A stretch of DNA of 64,000 bases from Ancylobacter gelatini (lineage in GTDB: Bacteria; Pseudomonadota; Alphaproteobacteria; Rhizobiales; Xanthobacteraceae), in the NCBI RefSeq assembly GCF_022601675.1, contig NZ_JAKVIL010000005.1, forward strand, positions 248,001 to 312,000, in the 5' to 3' direction. The notes beneath the pieces were generated by a model. That model saw nothing but the letters and a program-made list of their open reading frames with translations. It was not told where the DNA came from and did not search any database. Shown here piece after piece: positions 16,774-26,461 of the stretch. The position numbers and the translations under genes are program-made. The number at the start of each line of letters is the position of its first letter. Position 1 is the stretch's first letter.

Positions 16774-18207
16774 ATGAGTGAACCGCGCAAACTTTATATC
16801 AAGTCCTTCGGCTGCCAGATGAACGTCTATGACGCCCAGCGCATGACGGATCAGCTCGCGCATGAGGGTTATGTCGAGACACAGACGGCGGAGGACGCCG
16901 ATCTGGTCATTCTCAACACCTGCCATATCCGCGAGAAGGCCGCCGAGAAGGTCTATTCCGAGCTTGGCCGGCTGCGCAAAAGCCAGGACGAGCTGGGCCG
17001 CCGCCAGATGGTCGCGGTCGCCGGCTGCGTGGCGCAGGCCGAAGGCGCGGAAATCATCAAGCGCGCCCGCTCGGTCGACCTGGTGGTCGGCCCGCAGAGC
17101 TACCACAAGCTGCCCGAGCTGATCGCGCAGGCCGAGCTTCGCGGCTCGAATCGCCGCGCGGGCATCGTCGAGACCGAGTTCCCGGTCGAGGACAAGTTCG
17201 ACCATCTCGCCGCCCCCTCGCGCGCGGCCATCGCCAAGCGTGGCCCCACCGCCTTCGTCACCGTGCAGGAAGGCTGCGACAAATTCTGCACCTTCTGCGT
17301 GGTGCCCTATACGCGCGGGGCGGAAGTCTCGCGGCCGGTGGCGAAGATCGTCGAGGAAGTGCGCCGCCTCGCCGATGGCGGCGTGCGCGAGGTCACGCTG
17401 ATCGGGCAGAACGTCAACGCCTATCACGGCGAGGACGCGGCCGGCCGGCCGGTGAATCTTCCGGGGCTCATCCGCGCCATCGTCGAGGTGCCGGGCATCG
17501 CCCGCGTGCGCTACACCACCAGCCACCCGCGCGACATGGACGAGGAACTGATCGCCGCCCATCGCGATCTGCCCCAGCTCATGCCCTATCTGCACCTGCC
17601 GGTGCAGTCCGGCTCCAACCGCATTCTGGCGGCGATGAACCGCAAGCATGACCGCGAGCTGTTCTTCGAGACCGTGGAGCGCGTGCGCGCGGCGCGTCCC
17701 GACATCGCCTTCTCCTCGGATTTCATCGTCGGCTTCCCCGGCGAGACCGACGAGGATTTTGCCGACACCATGGACCTCGTGGAGAAGGTGCGCTTCGCTG
17801 GCGCCTTCTCGTTCAAATATTCCCCGCGTCCCGGCACGCCGGCCGCGACCATGGCCGGCCAGCTTCCCGAAGAGGTGAAGTCGCAGCGCATCTACGCGCT
17901 GCAGGCCCTGCTCGACCGGCAGAAGGCGGAATTCGACGCAGCCTGCCGTGGCCGGCGCTTCGACATTCTGCTGGAAAAGCACGGCAAGCTGCCGGGCCAG
18001 CTCATCGGCCGCTCGCCCTGGCTCCAGTCCGTGGTGGTGCTGGCGCCGCCGGAGGCGATCGGCACGCTCGCCACCGTCGAGGTGCGCGAGGTGTCCACCA
18101 AGAGCATGTCGGGGCAGATCCTCGGCGGCGAATTCTTCGACGGCCGCGGCGAACCCGCGGCCCGGTTCATGGGTTCCATTGGGCAGAGCGAGAAAGTGGA
18201 GGCATAA
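16774..18207 (+). CDS. miaB: tRNA-2-methylthio-N6-dimethylallyladenosine synthase MiaB
   Basis: Radical-SAM methylthiotransferase of 477 residues. The N-terminal domain holds three cysteines for the auxiliary [4Fe-4S] cluster ([24 protein letters not shown]). The radical-SAM triad is C168, C172 and C175 in CDKFCTFC. The C-terminus is a TRAM domain. It adds the methylthio group to i6A37 of tRNAs that read U-starting codons. phoH starts 2 bases after the stop, so the two are one transcription unit. Confidence 0.97.
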   Translation: MSEPRKLYIKSFGCQMNVYDAQRMTDQLAHEGYVETQTAEDADLVILNTCHIREKAAEKVYSELGRLRKSQDELGRRQMVAVAGCVAQAEGAEIIKRARSVDLVVGPQSYHKLPELIAQAELRGSNRRAGIVETEFPVEDKFDHLAAPSRAAIAKRGPTAFVTVQEGCDKFCTFCVVPYTRGAEVSRPVAKIVEEVRRLADGGVREVTLIGQNVNAYHGEDAAGRPVNLPGLIRAIVEVPGIARVRYTTSHPRDMDEELIAAHRDLPQLMPYLHLPVQSGSNRILAAMNRKHDRELFFETVERVRAARPDIAFSSDFIVGFPGETDEDFADTMDLVEKVRFAGAFSFKYSPRPGTPAATMAGQLPEEVKSQRIYALQALLDRQKAEFDAACRGRRFDILLEKHGKLPGQLIGRSPWLQSVVVLAPPEAIGTLATVEVREVSTKSMSGQILGGEFFDGRGEPAARFMGSIGQSEKVEA

Positions 18208-18209
18208 GC

Positions 18210-19349
18210 GTGCGTCGATCCGGGTCTGATTCCGATCGTGCCTTGGTAAGTGCCCGTGCGGGAACCACAACGGCCGGGACCCGCCCGCCCCGAACGCCCG
18301 CCTCCTCCTCCGACACAACGGCACGCTGGATGACACCCACCGTCGACGCCACCAACCAGACCGTCCTCGCCTTCGACGACAACAGGCTCGCCAGCCTGCT
18401 GTTCGGCCATTACGGCCAGAACCTCGCTTTGATCGAGCGTCGGCTGGAAATCGTGGCCGAGCAGCGCGGCAACCATGTCACGCTGGAGGGCCCGCGCGAG
18501 GCCTGCGATCAGGCGCGCCATGTGCTGGAGACGCTCTATGCCCGGCTGAAGAAGGGCGGCGAGATCGCCCCCGGTGATGTCGAGGGCGTGCTGCGCGAGG
18601 CCGCCAGCCAGGGCTTCCTGTTCGATTTCGACCCCGCCGCGCGCAAGCAGAGCTTCGACGAGATCCAGCTCCGCCGCCGCCCGGTGCGCGCCCGCACCGC
18701 CGCGCAGGACGCCTATATCCGCGCGCTCAAGCGCCAGACGCTGGTGTTCGGCGTCGGCCCGGCCGGCACCGGCAAGACCTGGCTCGCCGTCGCCTATGCC
18801 GTGCACCTGCTGGAGCGGCGGGTGGTGGACAAGATCATCCTGTCGCGCCCGGCGGTGGAGGCCGGGGAACGGCTCGGCTTCCTGCCCGGCGACATGAAAG
18901 AGAAGGTCGACCCCTATCTGCGTCCGATCTATGATGCGCTCCACGACCTGATGGACCGCGCCTTCGTCGAGCGGGCGCTGACCTCCGGCGAGATCGAGAT
19001 CGCGCCGCTGGCCTTCATGCGCGGCCGCACGCTGGCCAATGCCTGCGTCATCCTCGACGAGGCGCAGAACACGACGTCGATGCAGATGAAGATGTTCCTG
19101 ACCCGTCTGGGCGAGAATTCGCACATGATCATCACCGGCGACCCGAGCCAGATCGACCTGCCTCCCGGCCAGACCTCGGGCCTTGCCGAGGCCGTCGGGC
19201 TGCTCGGCGAGGTCGAGGGTGTCGAGGTGTGCCACTTCAACGCCGCCGACGTGGTGCGCCACGAACTGGTCGGGCGCATCGTCGCCGCCTATGACACCAA
19301 GGCCGCGACCGACCGCGCCGCCGCCATCGCGAAGGTGCCGCCGCGATGA
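18210..19349 (+). CDS. phoH: PhoH-family ATPase
   Basis: P-loop protein of 379 residues with Walker A GPAGTGKTWLA (K189) and a Walker B-like VILDEAQN. An N-terminal KH-like region (LFGHYGQNLALIERRL; NHVTLEGP) suggests RNA binding. PhoH lies beside ybeY in most bacteria, and both are linked to RNA and ribosome metabolism. The GTG at 18210 has TGGAGG 7 bases upstream. An in-frame ATG at 18330 would remove a 40-residue low-complexity lead and is the alternative start. Confidence 0.93.
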   Translation: MRRSGSDSDRALVSARAGTTTAGTRPPRTPASSSDTTARWMTPTVDATNQTVLAFDDNRLASLLFGHYGQNLALIERRLEIVAEQRGNHVTLEGPREACDQARHVLETLYARLKKGGEIAPGDVEGVLREAASQGFLFDFDPAARKQSFDEIQLRRRPVRARTAAQDAYIRALKRQTLVFGVGPAGTGKTWLAVAYAVHLLERRVVDKIILSRPAVEAGERLGFLPGDMKEKVDPYLRPIYDALHDLMDRAFVERALTSGEIEIAPLAFMRGRTLANACVILDEAQNTTSMQMKMFLTRLGENSHMIITGDPSQIDLPPGQTSGLAEAVGLLGEVEGVEVCHFNAADVVRHELVGRIVAAYDTKAATDRAAAIAKVPPR

Positions 19350-19864
19350 GCGAGCGCCCCGCCATCGAGATCGACGTGCTGGTGGAGGCGCCCGCCTGGG
19401 ATGCCGTGCCCGACGCCGAAAGTCTCGTGACGCGGGCGGTGATCGCGGCCTGCGAGGGCGCGGCCACCGAGTATGAGCTGGACATCGAGGGGGCGGAGAT
19501 CGCGGTGATGCTCACCGACGATGCCGGCATCCGCGCGCTCAACCGCGACTGGCGCGGCAAGGACAAGGCGACCAATGTCCTGTCCTTCCCCACGCCGGAG
19601 GTGGCGCGGCGCGGCGGCGATCCCCATCTCGGCGACATCGCCATCGCCATCGAGACCCTTGAGCGCGAGGCGACGAGCGAGGCCAAGCCCTTCGCCGACC
19701 ATCTCGTGCACCTCGCGGTGCACGGCACGCTGCACCTGCTCGGCTATGACCACGAGGTCCCCGAGGAGGCGGAGGAGATGGAGGCGATGGAGCGCGCGGT
19801 GCTCGCATCGCTTGGCGTGCCCGATCCCTATGCCGAAACCGAACCCGTATCTCAGGCGTCCTAG
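19346..19864 (+). CDS. ybeY: Endoribonuclease YbeY (rRNA maturation factor)
   Basis: Single-domain metalloprotein of 172 residues. The zinc-binding signature is in VHLAVHGTLHLLGYDH, three histidines in the HX3HX5H pattern, preceded by NVLSFPTPE. YbeY acts in 16S rRNA 3'-end processing and 70S quality control. Its ATG overlaps the phoH stop by 4 bases (ATGA), which implies translational coupling. Confidence 0.95.
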   Translation: MSERPAIEIDVLVEAPAWDAVPDAESLVTRAVIAACEGAATEYELDIEGAEIAVMLTDDAGIRALNRDWRGKDKATNVLSFPTPEVARRGGDPHLGDIAIAIETLEREATSEAKPFADHLVHLAVHGTLHLLGYDHEVPEEAEEMEAMERAVLASLGVPDPYAETEPVSQAS

Positions 19865-19888
19865 AAGAAGGCCAGAAGAAGCAAGGCT

Positions 19889-21127
19889 ATGTCCGACCCC
19901 GTTCCCCATACCTCGCCCTCCGCTGCCGACAATTCCGGCAGCGAGGGGCCAAGTAGTCCCACCGCCGGCCCGCGACGCACCGGCGAGGTTCGCGCGACCG
20001 ACCCTCGCGGCGGCCTGATCGATCGGCTTCGCGGCCTGATCGGCGGCTGGCGCTCCACCGGCTCGCTGCGCAGCGACCTCGCCGAGGTGCTTGCCGCCAA
20101 CTCCGATGCCGGCGCGGACCTGACCGCGACCGAGCGCTCCATGCTCAAGAGCATTCTGGAGCTGCGCGAGCTGCGCATCGGCGACGTGATGGTGCCCCGC
20201 GCGGACATCGTGGCGGTGCAGAAGGACATTTCGCTGGGCGAACTGCTCGCCGTCTTCGCCGATGCCGGCCATTCCCGCCTCGTGGTCTATGACGACACGC
20301 TCGACGACCCGGTCGGCATGGTCCACATCCGCGACCTCGTGACCTATCTCACCCAGCGCGCCATGTCCGCCCGCCCCGGCGCCGCCCGCTCCGCTGCCAG
20401 GGACGCCGTCACGCGGGACGCGGCCCCCCGGGACAGCGACGAGCGCGTGGGCGAGCGCGCGCCGCGCGGCAAGGCGCTGGTGCCCGCCTTCAATCTCAAG
20501 GCGATCGACCTGTCGGCCTCGCTGTCTTCCGCCAAGCTGATCCGCCGCCTGCTGTTCGTGCCGCCCTCCATGCCCTCGATCGAGCTGCTGGCCAGCATGC
20601 AGGCGAGCCGCATCCATCTGGCCTTGGTCATCGACGAATATGGCGGAACCGACGGCATCGTCTCGATGGAAGATCTGGTCGAGGAGATCGTCGGCGACAT
20701 CGAGGACGAGCACGATGACGACGAGACCCCGCTGATCGCCCGCCAGCCGGACGGCAGCTTCATCGCCGACGCCCGCGCCAATCTCGAAGACGTGGCCGAG
20801 GAGGTCGATCCCGCCTTCGCCGCCGGTGAAGAGGCCGAGGAGGTCGACACGCTGGGCGGCCTTCTGGTCACGCTCGCCGGCCGCGTGCCGGTGCGTGGCG
20901 AGATCGTCGCCGGGCCCGGCGGTTTCGAGATCGAGGTGCTGGACGCCGATCCGCGCCGGGTGAAGCGCCTGCGCATCGCCGCCGCGCGCGGCGCGGCCGA
21001 CCGGGTGGCCGTCCGCGAGGACGAGCCCGCCCTGCGCGGACGCCCGGTTCCCGGCAGCCTGCCGCCGCCCGCCGAACAGGCCGGCGCGCATCATTCGGCA
21101 TCCGCGCGCGGCCCGGATGCCGCCTGA
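19889..21127 (+). CDS. corC: CorC/HlyC-family CBS-domain protein
   Basis: Protein of 412 residues without membrane helices. A first CBS domain starts at ELRIGDVMVPRADIVAV and a second at LLFVPPSMPSIELLASMQ. They are followed by the acidic VSMEDLVEEIVGDIEDEHDDDE and a C-terminal CorC_HlyC domain. It was linked to magnesium/cobalt efflux with CorA in Salmonella; the role in alphaproteobacteria is unclear. An insertion rich in Ala, Arg and Asp (about residues 160-190) separates the CBS repeats. Its end overlaps lnt by 11 bases, so expression is likely coupled. Confidence 0.93.
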   Translation: MSDPVPHTSPSAADNSGSEGPSSPTAGPRRTGEVRATDPRGGLIDRLRGLIGGWRSTGSLRSDLAEVLAANSDAGADLTATERSMLKSILELRELRIGDVMVPRADIVAVQKDISLGELLAVFADAGHSRLVVYDDTLDDPVGMVHIRDLVTYLTQRAMSARPGAARSAARDAVTRDAAPRDSDERVGERAPRGKALVPAFNLKAIDLSASLSSAKLIRRLLFVPPSMPSIELLASMQASRIHLALVIDEYGGTDGIVSMEDLVEEIVGDIEDEHDDDETPLIARQPDGSFIADARANLEDVAEEVDPAFAAGEEAEEVDTLGGLLVTLAGRVPVRGEIVAGPGGFEIEVLDADPRRVKRLRIAAARGAADRVAVREDEPALRGRPVPGSLPPPAEQAGAHHSASARGPDAA

Positions 21128-22805
21128 AGCGCCGGGCGAGGCCGGGCGGGTGGCCCTTGAAGCCCCGCGCCCGGCTCCGGCCACCGGGCGGATCGGCCGT
21201 GCCCTGATGGGCCTGCCGCAGCGCCTGCGCCGCCTGTCGACGCGAAAGCGCGGCGGGCTGGCTTTTCTGGCCGGCGCGGTCTCCGCGCTTGCCATGCCGC
21301 CCTTCTCGCTCTGGCCGCTGCTGGCGCTGACACTGCCGCTGCTGGTGCTGCTGCTGGACGTCGCGCTGGAGGGTCGCCCGGCGCGCGCGCGGCTATGGCC
21401 CGGCTTCGCCACCGGCTGGCTGTTCGGCATGGGCTATTTCCTCGCCGGCCTGTGGTGGATCGGGCAGGCCTTCCTGGTTCAGGCCGACGCCTTCGCCTGG
21501 CTGATGCCGTTTGCGGTGCTGGCGCTGCCGGCGGGGCTGGCCTTGTTTACCGGCCTTGGCTGCGCGCTCGCCGCGCTGGGCTGGGGCGGAAGCCGGGGCC
21601 GCATCCTGCTGCTGGCGGGCGCGCTCACCCTTGCCGAGTGGCTGCGCGGCACCGTGCTCACCGGCTTCCCCTGGAACAATTTCGGCTATGCGCTGGCGAA
21701 TGATCTGAGGCTGGCGCAGGCGGCTTCCGTGGTCGGCCTTTACGGCCTGTGCGTGATCGCGCTGGCGACGCTGGCCTCTCCCGCGGCGCTGTTCGGCGCC
21801 CGAGGCGGCATCAAGGCCCGCCTTGGCCCGCCGCTGCTCGCCGCGCTGGTGCTGGCCGTCCTGTGGGGCGCCGGCGCCTGGCGGCTCGCCACCACGCCCA
21901 CCACCTTCGTGCCGGATGTGAAGCTGCGCCTGATGCAGCCCGACCTGCCGCAGGACCAGAAATTTCGCTACGACGCCCGCCGCTCGGTGATGGACCTCTA
22001 CATCGCCACCAGCCAGCAGCCGGGCGGGCTTGCCGGCATCACTCATCTGATCTGGCCGGAATCGGCGTTTCCGTTCTTTCTGGAACGTGAGCCCGAGGCG
22101 CTGGCGCGGCTGCGCGGCCTGCTCGGGCCGACCGGCACCCGGCTCATCACCGGCGCCGCCCGCATGGAGCCGCGCCCGGGCCAGCCGAGGCCGGACGCCT
22201 ATAACAGCCTGCGCGTGCTGGGCCCGGACGGCACCTTCCTCGCGACCGCGGACAAGGTGCATCTCGTTCCGTTCGGCGAATATCTGCCGTTCCAGGACAC
22301 CATGGAATGGCTCGGCTTCGAGCAGCTGACCCGCCAGCGCGGCGGCTTCTCGGCGGCGCCGCGCCGCGAGCTTATGGCGATTCCCGGCCTGCCGCCGGCG
22401 GTACCGCTCATCTGCTACGAGGCGATTTTCCCCGGCCGGATCCTGCCCGACGACCTGGCTCCGGACGCCCGCCCCGGCTTTCTTCTCAATGTCAGCAACG
22501 ATGCATGGTTCGGCATTACGCCGGGTCCCTACCAGCATTTCGAGCAGGCGCGCCTGCGTGCCGTAGAGGAAGGCCTGCCTCTGGTGCGGGCCACGAATAA
22601 CGGTATTTCCGCGATCGTCGATCCGCTGGGTCGAATCACCGGGATGCTACCATTAGGTGTACGCGGCACCCTCGATGGAGCGCTCCCGGAACCGGGGAAA
22701 ACGACTATTTATTCGAGAGTTGGCAGCTCGATACCACCGCTTCTTGTACTTTTGTGCCTAATCGTGACAATTATGCTGCAACGCCGTTATGCACGCGGAG
22801 ATTGA
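21117..22805 (+). CDS. lnt: Apolipoprotein N-acyltransferase Lnt
   Basis: Inner-membrane enzyme of 562 residues. Several N-terminal hydrophobic helices are followed by a periplasmic nitrilase-fold domain. The catalytic triad includes Glu in WPESAFPFF and C433 in PLICYEAIFPG. It adds the third acyl chain to lipoproteins, completing the pathway that LspA (encoded at 47.8 kb) takes part in. The ATG at 21117 overlaps corC. An internal ATG at 21207 (MGLPQRLRR) is an alternative that lies closer to the first membrane helix. The last 150 bases are noticeably AT-richer than the rest. Confidence 0.95.
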   Translation: MPPEAPGEAGRVALEAPRPAPATGRIGRALMGLPQRLRRLSTRKRGGLAFLAGAVSALAMPPFSLWPLLALTLPLLVLLLDVALEGRPARARLWPGFATGWLFGMGYFLAGLWWIGQAFLVQADAFAWLMPFAVLALPAGLALFTGLGCALAALGWGGSRGRILLLAGALTLAEWLRGTVLTGFPWNNFGYALANDLRLAQAASVVGLYGLCVIALATLASPAALFGARGGIKARLGPPLLAALVLAVLWGAGAWRLATTPTTFVPDVKLRLMQPDLPQDQKFRYDARRSVMDLYIATSQQPGGLAGITHLIWPESAFPFFLEREPEALARLRGLLGPTGTRLITGAARMEPRPGQPRPDAYNSLRVLGPDGTFLATADKVHLVPFGEYLPFQDTMEWLGFEQLTRQRGGFSAAPRRELMAIPGLPPAVPLICYEAIFPGRILPDDLAPDARPGFLLNVSNDAWFGITPGPYQHFEQARLRAVEEGLPLVRATNNGISAIVDPLGRITGMLPLGVRGTLDGALPEPGKTTIYSRVGSSIPPLLVLLCLIVTIMLQRRYARGD

Positions 22806-22852
22806 TCGACGATGCCCCACGCTTTGCCTAGACTAGCCGGGTATGAGGCAGC

Positions 22853-22891
22853 GCTTCCCTTCTCCTTGCCGGAGCAGGGGGGCATTTTTTT
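22853..22891 (+). terminator. Strong intrinsic terminator or attenuator just before the XRE gene
   Basis: GCTTCCCTTCTCC (22853-22865) pairs with GGAGCAGGGGGGC (22871-22883) in a 13-position stem with one mismatch and two G-T pairs around the loop TTGCC. It is followed by ATTTTTTT. This is the clearest Rho-independent terminator in the window after that of metK. It begins 48 bases after the lnt stop, but the following gene starts only 18 bases after the T tract. That leaves no room for a promoter between, so it may be a conditional attenuator. Confidence 0.75.
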
Positions 22892-22908
22892 GCTTGAGGC
22901 TGGGGAAG

Positions 22909-23319
22909 ATGATGACCAAGAAGTCTCCCAATCCAATTGACAGACATGTCGGAAGTCGCGTCCGGATGCGGCGGATGATGGTCGGGATGAGTCAGGAGAA
23001 ACTTGGAGAGAGCTTGGGAATCACTTTCCAGCAGATTCAAAAATACGAAAAAGGCACCAATCGCATCGGCGCGAGCCGCCTGCAGAACATTTCCAGCGTG
23101 CTGAGCGTCCCCGTGGCTTTCTTCTTCGAGGGCGCACCGACCGGCACCGCTGGCGACGGCTTCGCCGAGGATGCCTCGCCCGCCTATGTCAACGATTTCC
23201 TCGCGACCTCCGAGGGCCTCGCCTTGACCCGCGCCTTTACCCGGATCGCCGATCCCAAGGTGAGGCGGCGCATCGTCGACCTCGTGGAATCCCTCGCGGA
23301 CGCTCCCGCCGCCGGCTGA
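22909..23319 (+). CDS. XRE-family helix-turn-helix regulator
   Basis: Protein of 136 residues with one XRE/Cro-type HTH: RVRMRRMMVGMSQEKLGESL, then ITFQQIQKYEKGTNRIGASRL. A low-complexity linker and a short C-terminal helical segment (RRRIVDLVESLAD) follow. This regulator occupies the slot between lnt and metK throughout Hyphomicrobiales. Its targets are not known to me. Two ATG codons overlap at 22909 and 22912. A terminator-like hairpin precedes it closely, so transcription may depend on readthrough from lnt. Confidence 0.9.
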   Translation: MMTKKSPNPIDRHVGSRVRMRRMMVGMSQEKLGESLGITFQQIQKYEKGTNRIGASRLQNISSVLSVPVAFFFEGAPTGTAGDGFAEDASPAYVNDFLATSEGLALTRAFTRIADPKVRRRIVDLVESLADAPAAG

Positions 23320-23365
23320 GGCGTTCTTTTTTCCGAACGCGTTCGCCAAAATTCTTGACCCTTCC

Positions 23366-23412
23366 GCCGGCGCTTGCCAGAACACCAGCGCCGGCTTTCC
23401 CTTTGCGCCGGC
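23366..23412 (+). promoter_or_regulatory. Candidate alternative-pairing leader of metK
   Basis: GCCGGCGCT (23366-23374) pairs perfectly with AGCGCCGGC (23387-23395) around a 12-base loop, followed by TTTCCCTTT. A second copy of the right arm, GCGCCGGC, lies at 23405-23412. The left arm could therefore pair with either copy, and the second choice brings the helix close to the metK ribosome binding site (GAGGAG at 23421). This could be a regulatory switch or simply the terminator of the XRE gene. It does not look like any SAM riboswitch class I can recall. Confidence 0.4.
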
Positions 23413-23433
23413 AGATATCCGAGGAGCCGACGC

Positions 23434-24627
<1,194 letters not shown>

Positions 24628-24665
24628 GCACCGGCCGATTGCCTGATCCGGCAACGACGTTTAAG

Positions 24666-24697
24666 CGGGGCGGACCCAGATCCGCCCCGTTTCGTTT
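24666..24697 (+). terminator. Rho-independent terminator of metK
   Basis: CGGGGCGGA (24666-24674) and TCCGCCCCG (24681-24689) form a perfect 9-base stem with loop CCCAGA, followed by TTTCGTTT. It lies 38 bases after the metK stop and separates it from trmB. Confidence 0.88.
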
Positions 24698-24732
24698 ATC
24701 GACCGTCTCAAGAGCCGCCGCCGCTTCGTGAC

Positions 24733-25443
24733 ATGACCGCCGATCCCGACGACACCGCCCCCGCCCGCCGCGACGCCGCCTTCTATGGACGGCGCAAGGG
24801 CAAGCCGCTGCGCGCCGCGCAGGCCGCGAGCATGGACAGCGACCTGCCGCGCCTCGCCGTGCCGCTGGACGCACTCGCCGGCCAGCCGCTCGCCGCGCTG
24901 TTTCCCCGCCCCATGACCGCGTTCCGGCTGGAAATCGGCTTCGGCGGCGCCGAGCACCTGATGAGCGAGGCCAAGCGCCATCCCGATATCGGCTACATCG
25001 GCGCGGAAGCCTTTCTCAACGGCATCGCCAAGGCGACGGTCGCGGTCGCCGAGGCCGGGCTCGACAATATCCGCCTGCATGGCGACGATGTGGTGCCGCT
25101 GCTGGAGCGCCTGCCGGACGCCTGCCTCGACCGGGTGGACCTGCTCTATCCCGATCCGTGGCACAAGCGCCGGCACTGGAAGCGTCGCTTCGTGCAGGCC
25201 GACAATATCGGGCGCATCGCCCGGGTGCTGAAGCCGGGCGGGCGCTTCCGCTTCGCCACCGACATCGAGAGCTACGCCGCCTGGACGCTGCGCCAGATGC
25301 TGGCCGATCCGCGCTTCGAATGGACCGCGCGCCGCGCCGACGACTGGCGCCTGCCCTGGGCCGGCTGGCCCGGCACCCGTTATGAGGCCAAGGCCATCCG
25401 CGAGGGCCGCACGCCCGGATATTATGAGTTCCTGCGCACCTGA
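24733..25443 (+). CDS. trmB: tRNA (guanine-N7-)-methyltransferase
   Basis: Rossmann-fold SAM methyltransferase of 236 residues. The SAM-binding segment is LEIGFGGAEHL, and the TrmB signature LYPDPWHKRRHWKRRF is intact, with GTRYEAKAI near the end. It methylates G46 in the tRNA variable loop. It follows metK after a terminator, in the order usual for this group, and probably has its own promoter in the 105-base gap. Confidence 0.95.
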   Translation: MTADPDDTAPARRDAAFYGRRKGKPLRAAQAASMDSDLPRLAVPLDALAGQPLAALFPRPMTAFRLEIGFGGAEHLMSEAKRHPDIGYIGAEAFLNGIAKATVAVAEAGLDNIRLHGDDVVPLLERLPDACLDRVDLLYPDPWHKRRHWKRRFVQADNIGRIARVLKPGGRFRFATDIESYAAWTLRQMLADPRFEWTARRADDWRLPWAGWPGTRYEAKAIREGRTPGYYEFLRT

Positions 25444-25526
25444 ACACCGCCTATCATGGCGGAACCTACCGTGATGCCGCCGCGTTGAAGGGACAGCATC
25501 ACCGATGATTGCTCAGGAGAACCATC

Positions 25527-25877
25527 ATGGCCGAACCCGACGCGCAGAATGATTTCGCCAAGTTGAGCGAGGATCTGGCGGTCCTGAGGGCGGATGTCGC
25601 CAAGCTCGCCGAAACCCTGTCGCTCATGGCCAAGGCCGAGGGCGAAGCCGTTACCGACGCGGTGAGGCAGAAGGTTCGCGCCGGCGCGGCGAGGGCCGAA
25701 GCCACCGCCTCCGGCCTGCTCGAAGAAGGCACCGCCGCCTATGAGGAAGCCAAGGCCCGCGCGCAGGGGCTCACCAGCGAGCTCGGCTCCACCATCGAGC
25801 GCAACCCGCTCAGCGCCGTCGCCGCGGCGCTCGGCATCGGCTTCCTGTTCGGCCTGCTGACGCGGGGCCGCAACTGA
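25527..25877 (+). CDS. DUF883-like membrane-anchored protein
   Basis: Small protein of 116 residues. The N-terminal three quarters form a charged helical coiled coil (DFAKLSEDLAVLRADVAKLAE; ARAEATASGLLEEG). The end is a single membrane helix, NPLSAVAAALGIGFLFGLLTRGRN, the layout of the YqjD/ElaB (DUF883) family. In E. coli such proteins bind ribosomes at the membrane in stationary phase; function here is not shown. The start at 25527 has CAGGAGA upstream. The next gene overlaps its stop by one base. Confidence 0.8.
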   Translation: MAEPDAQNDFAKLSEDLAVLRADVAKLAETLSLMAKAEGEAVTDAVRQKVRAGAARAEATASGLLEEGTAAYEEAKARAQGLTSELGSTIERNPLSAVAAALGIGFLFGLLTRGRN

Positions 25878-26311
25878 TGCTGCGCTTCATCCTGTCGCTT
25901 GCCGGCGTCGAGCTCGACCGCGCCCTGCGCCGGGCGGCGGGAACCGCGATTCTGTTCGCGATCGGCGCGCTGCTGCTTGGCGGCGCGCTGGTTGCGCTTC
26001 TGGTCGCTCTGTTCATCGCGCTGGCCGATGCCTATGACCCGGTGGTCGCGGCATTGCTCATCGCCGCCATCTCCTTCATCGGCGCAACCGTGCTGCTGAT
26101 TCTCGGCTATGCGCGGCTGCGCCGTCCCGCTCCGCGCCCGGGCTATGGCTTCAACCCGCTGGCCGGTCTCGGCCCGGTGGCGCCTCCGCCGACGGCGGCC
26201 CCGCTCACCGGCGAGCTTCCGCCGTCCACCCCGCGGGTCGGCAGCGGCACCATTCTCGGCATTGCAGCCGGCGCGGCACTGCTCGGCCTTATTCTTGGCC
26301 GACGCATCTGA
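25877..26311 (+). CDS. Phage-holin-family (Holin-X like) membrane protein
   Basis: Small membrane protein of 144 residues. It has two close hydrophobic helices (GTAILFAIGALLLGGALVALL and AALLIAAISFIGATVLLILGYA), a Pro-rich linker (PAPRPGYGFNPLAG, APPPTAAPLTG) and a glycine-rich C-terminal hydrophobic segment. It resembles the putative actinobacterial Holin-X family, which usually sits after a DUF883-type gene as here. Despite the name, nothing nearby suggests a phage. The two proteins probably act together in the envelope. Confidence 0.75.
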   Translation: MLRFILSLAGVELDRALRRAAGTAILFAIGALLLGGALVALLVALFIALADAYDPVVAALLIAAISFIGATVLLILGYARLRRPAPRPGYGFNPLAGLGPVAPPPTAAPLTGELPPSTPRVGSGTILGIAAGAALLGLILGRRI

Positions 26312-26461
26312 AATCCTGCACGCTCGGCAGTGCGGATTGCTTGGTACCGGCGCGCGGCTTGCGGTTGCGGGCGCGCGCAAAAAGGACCAATCTGCCCGCG
26401 AGCGCCGAACCGCGAACCGTCAAGGGTTCGCGGTGCCCATGCGCTGCAGGAGGTTTCCGAC

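Noticed and set aside
25877-26311. Holin-like protein taken as a prophage remnant
   Set aside because: No phage structural, integrase or lysis gene is near. The family is common in chromosomal contexts next to DUF883-like genes.
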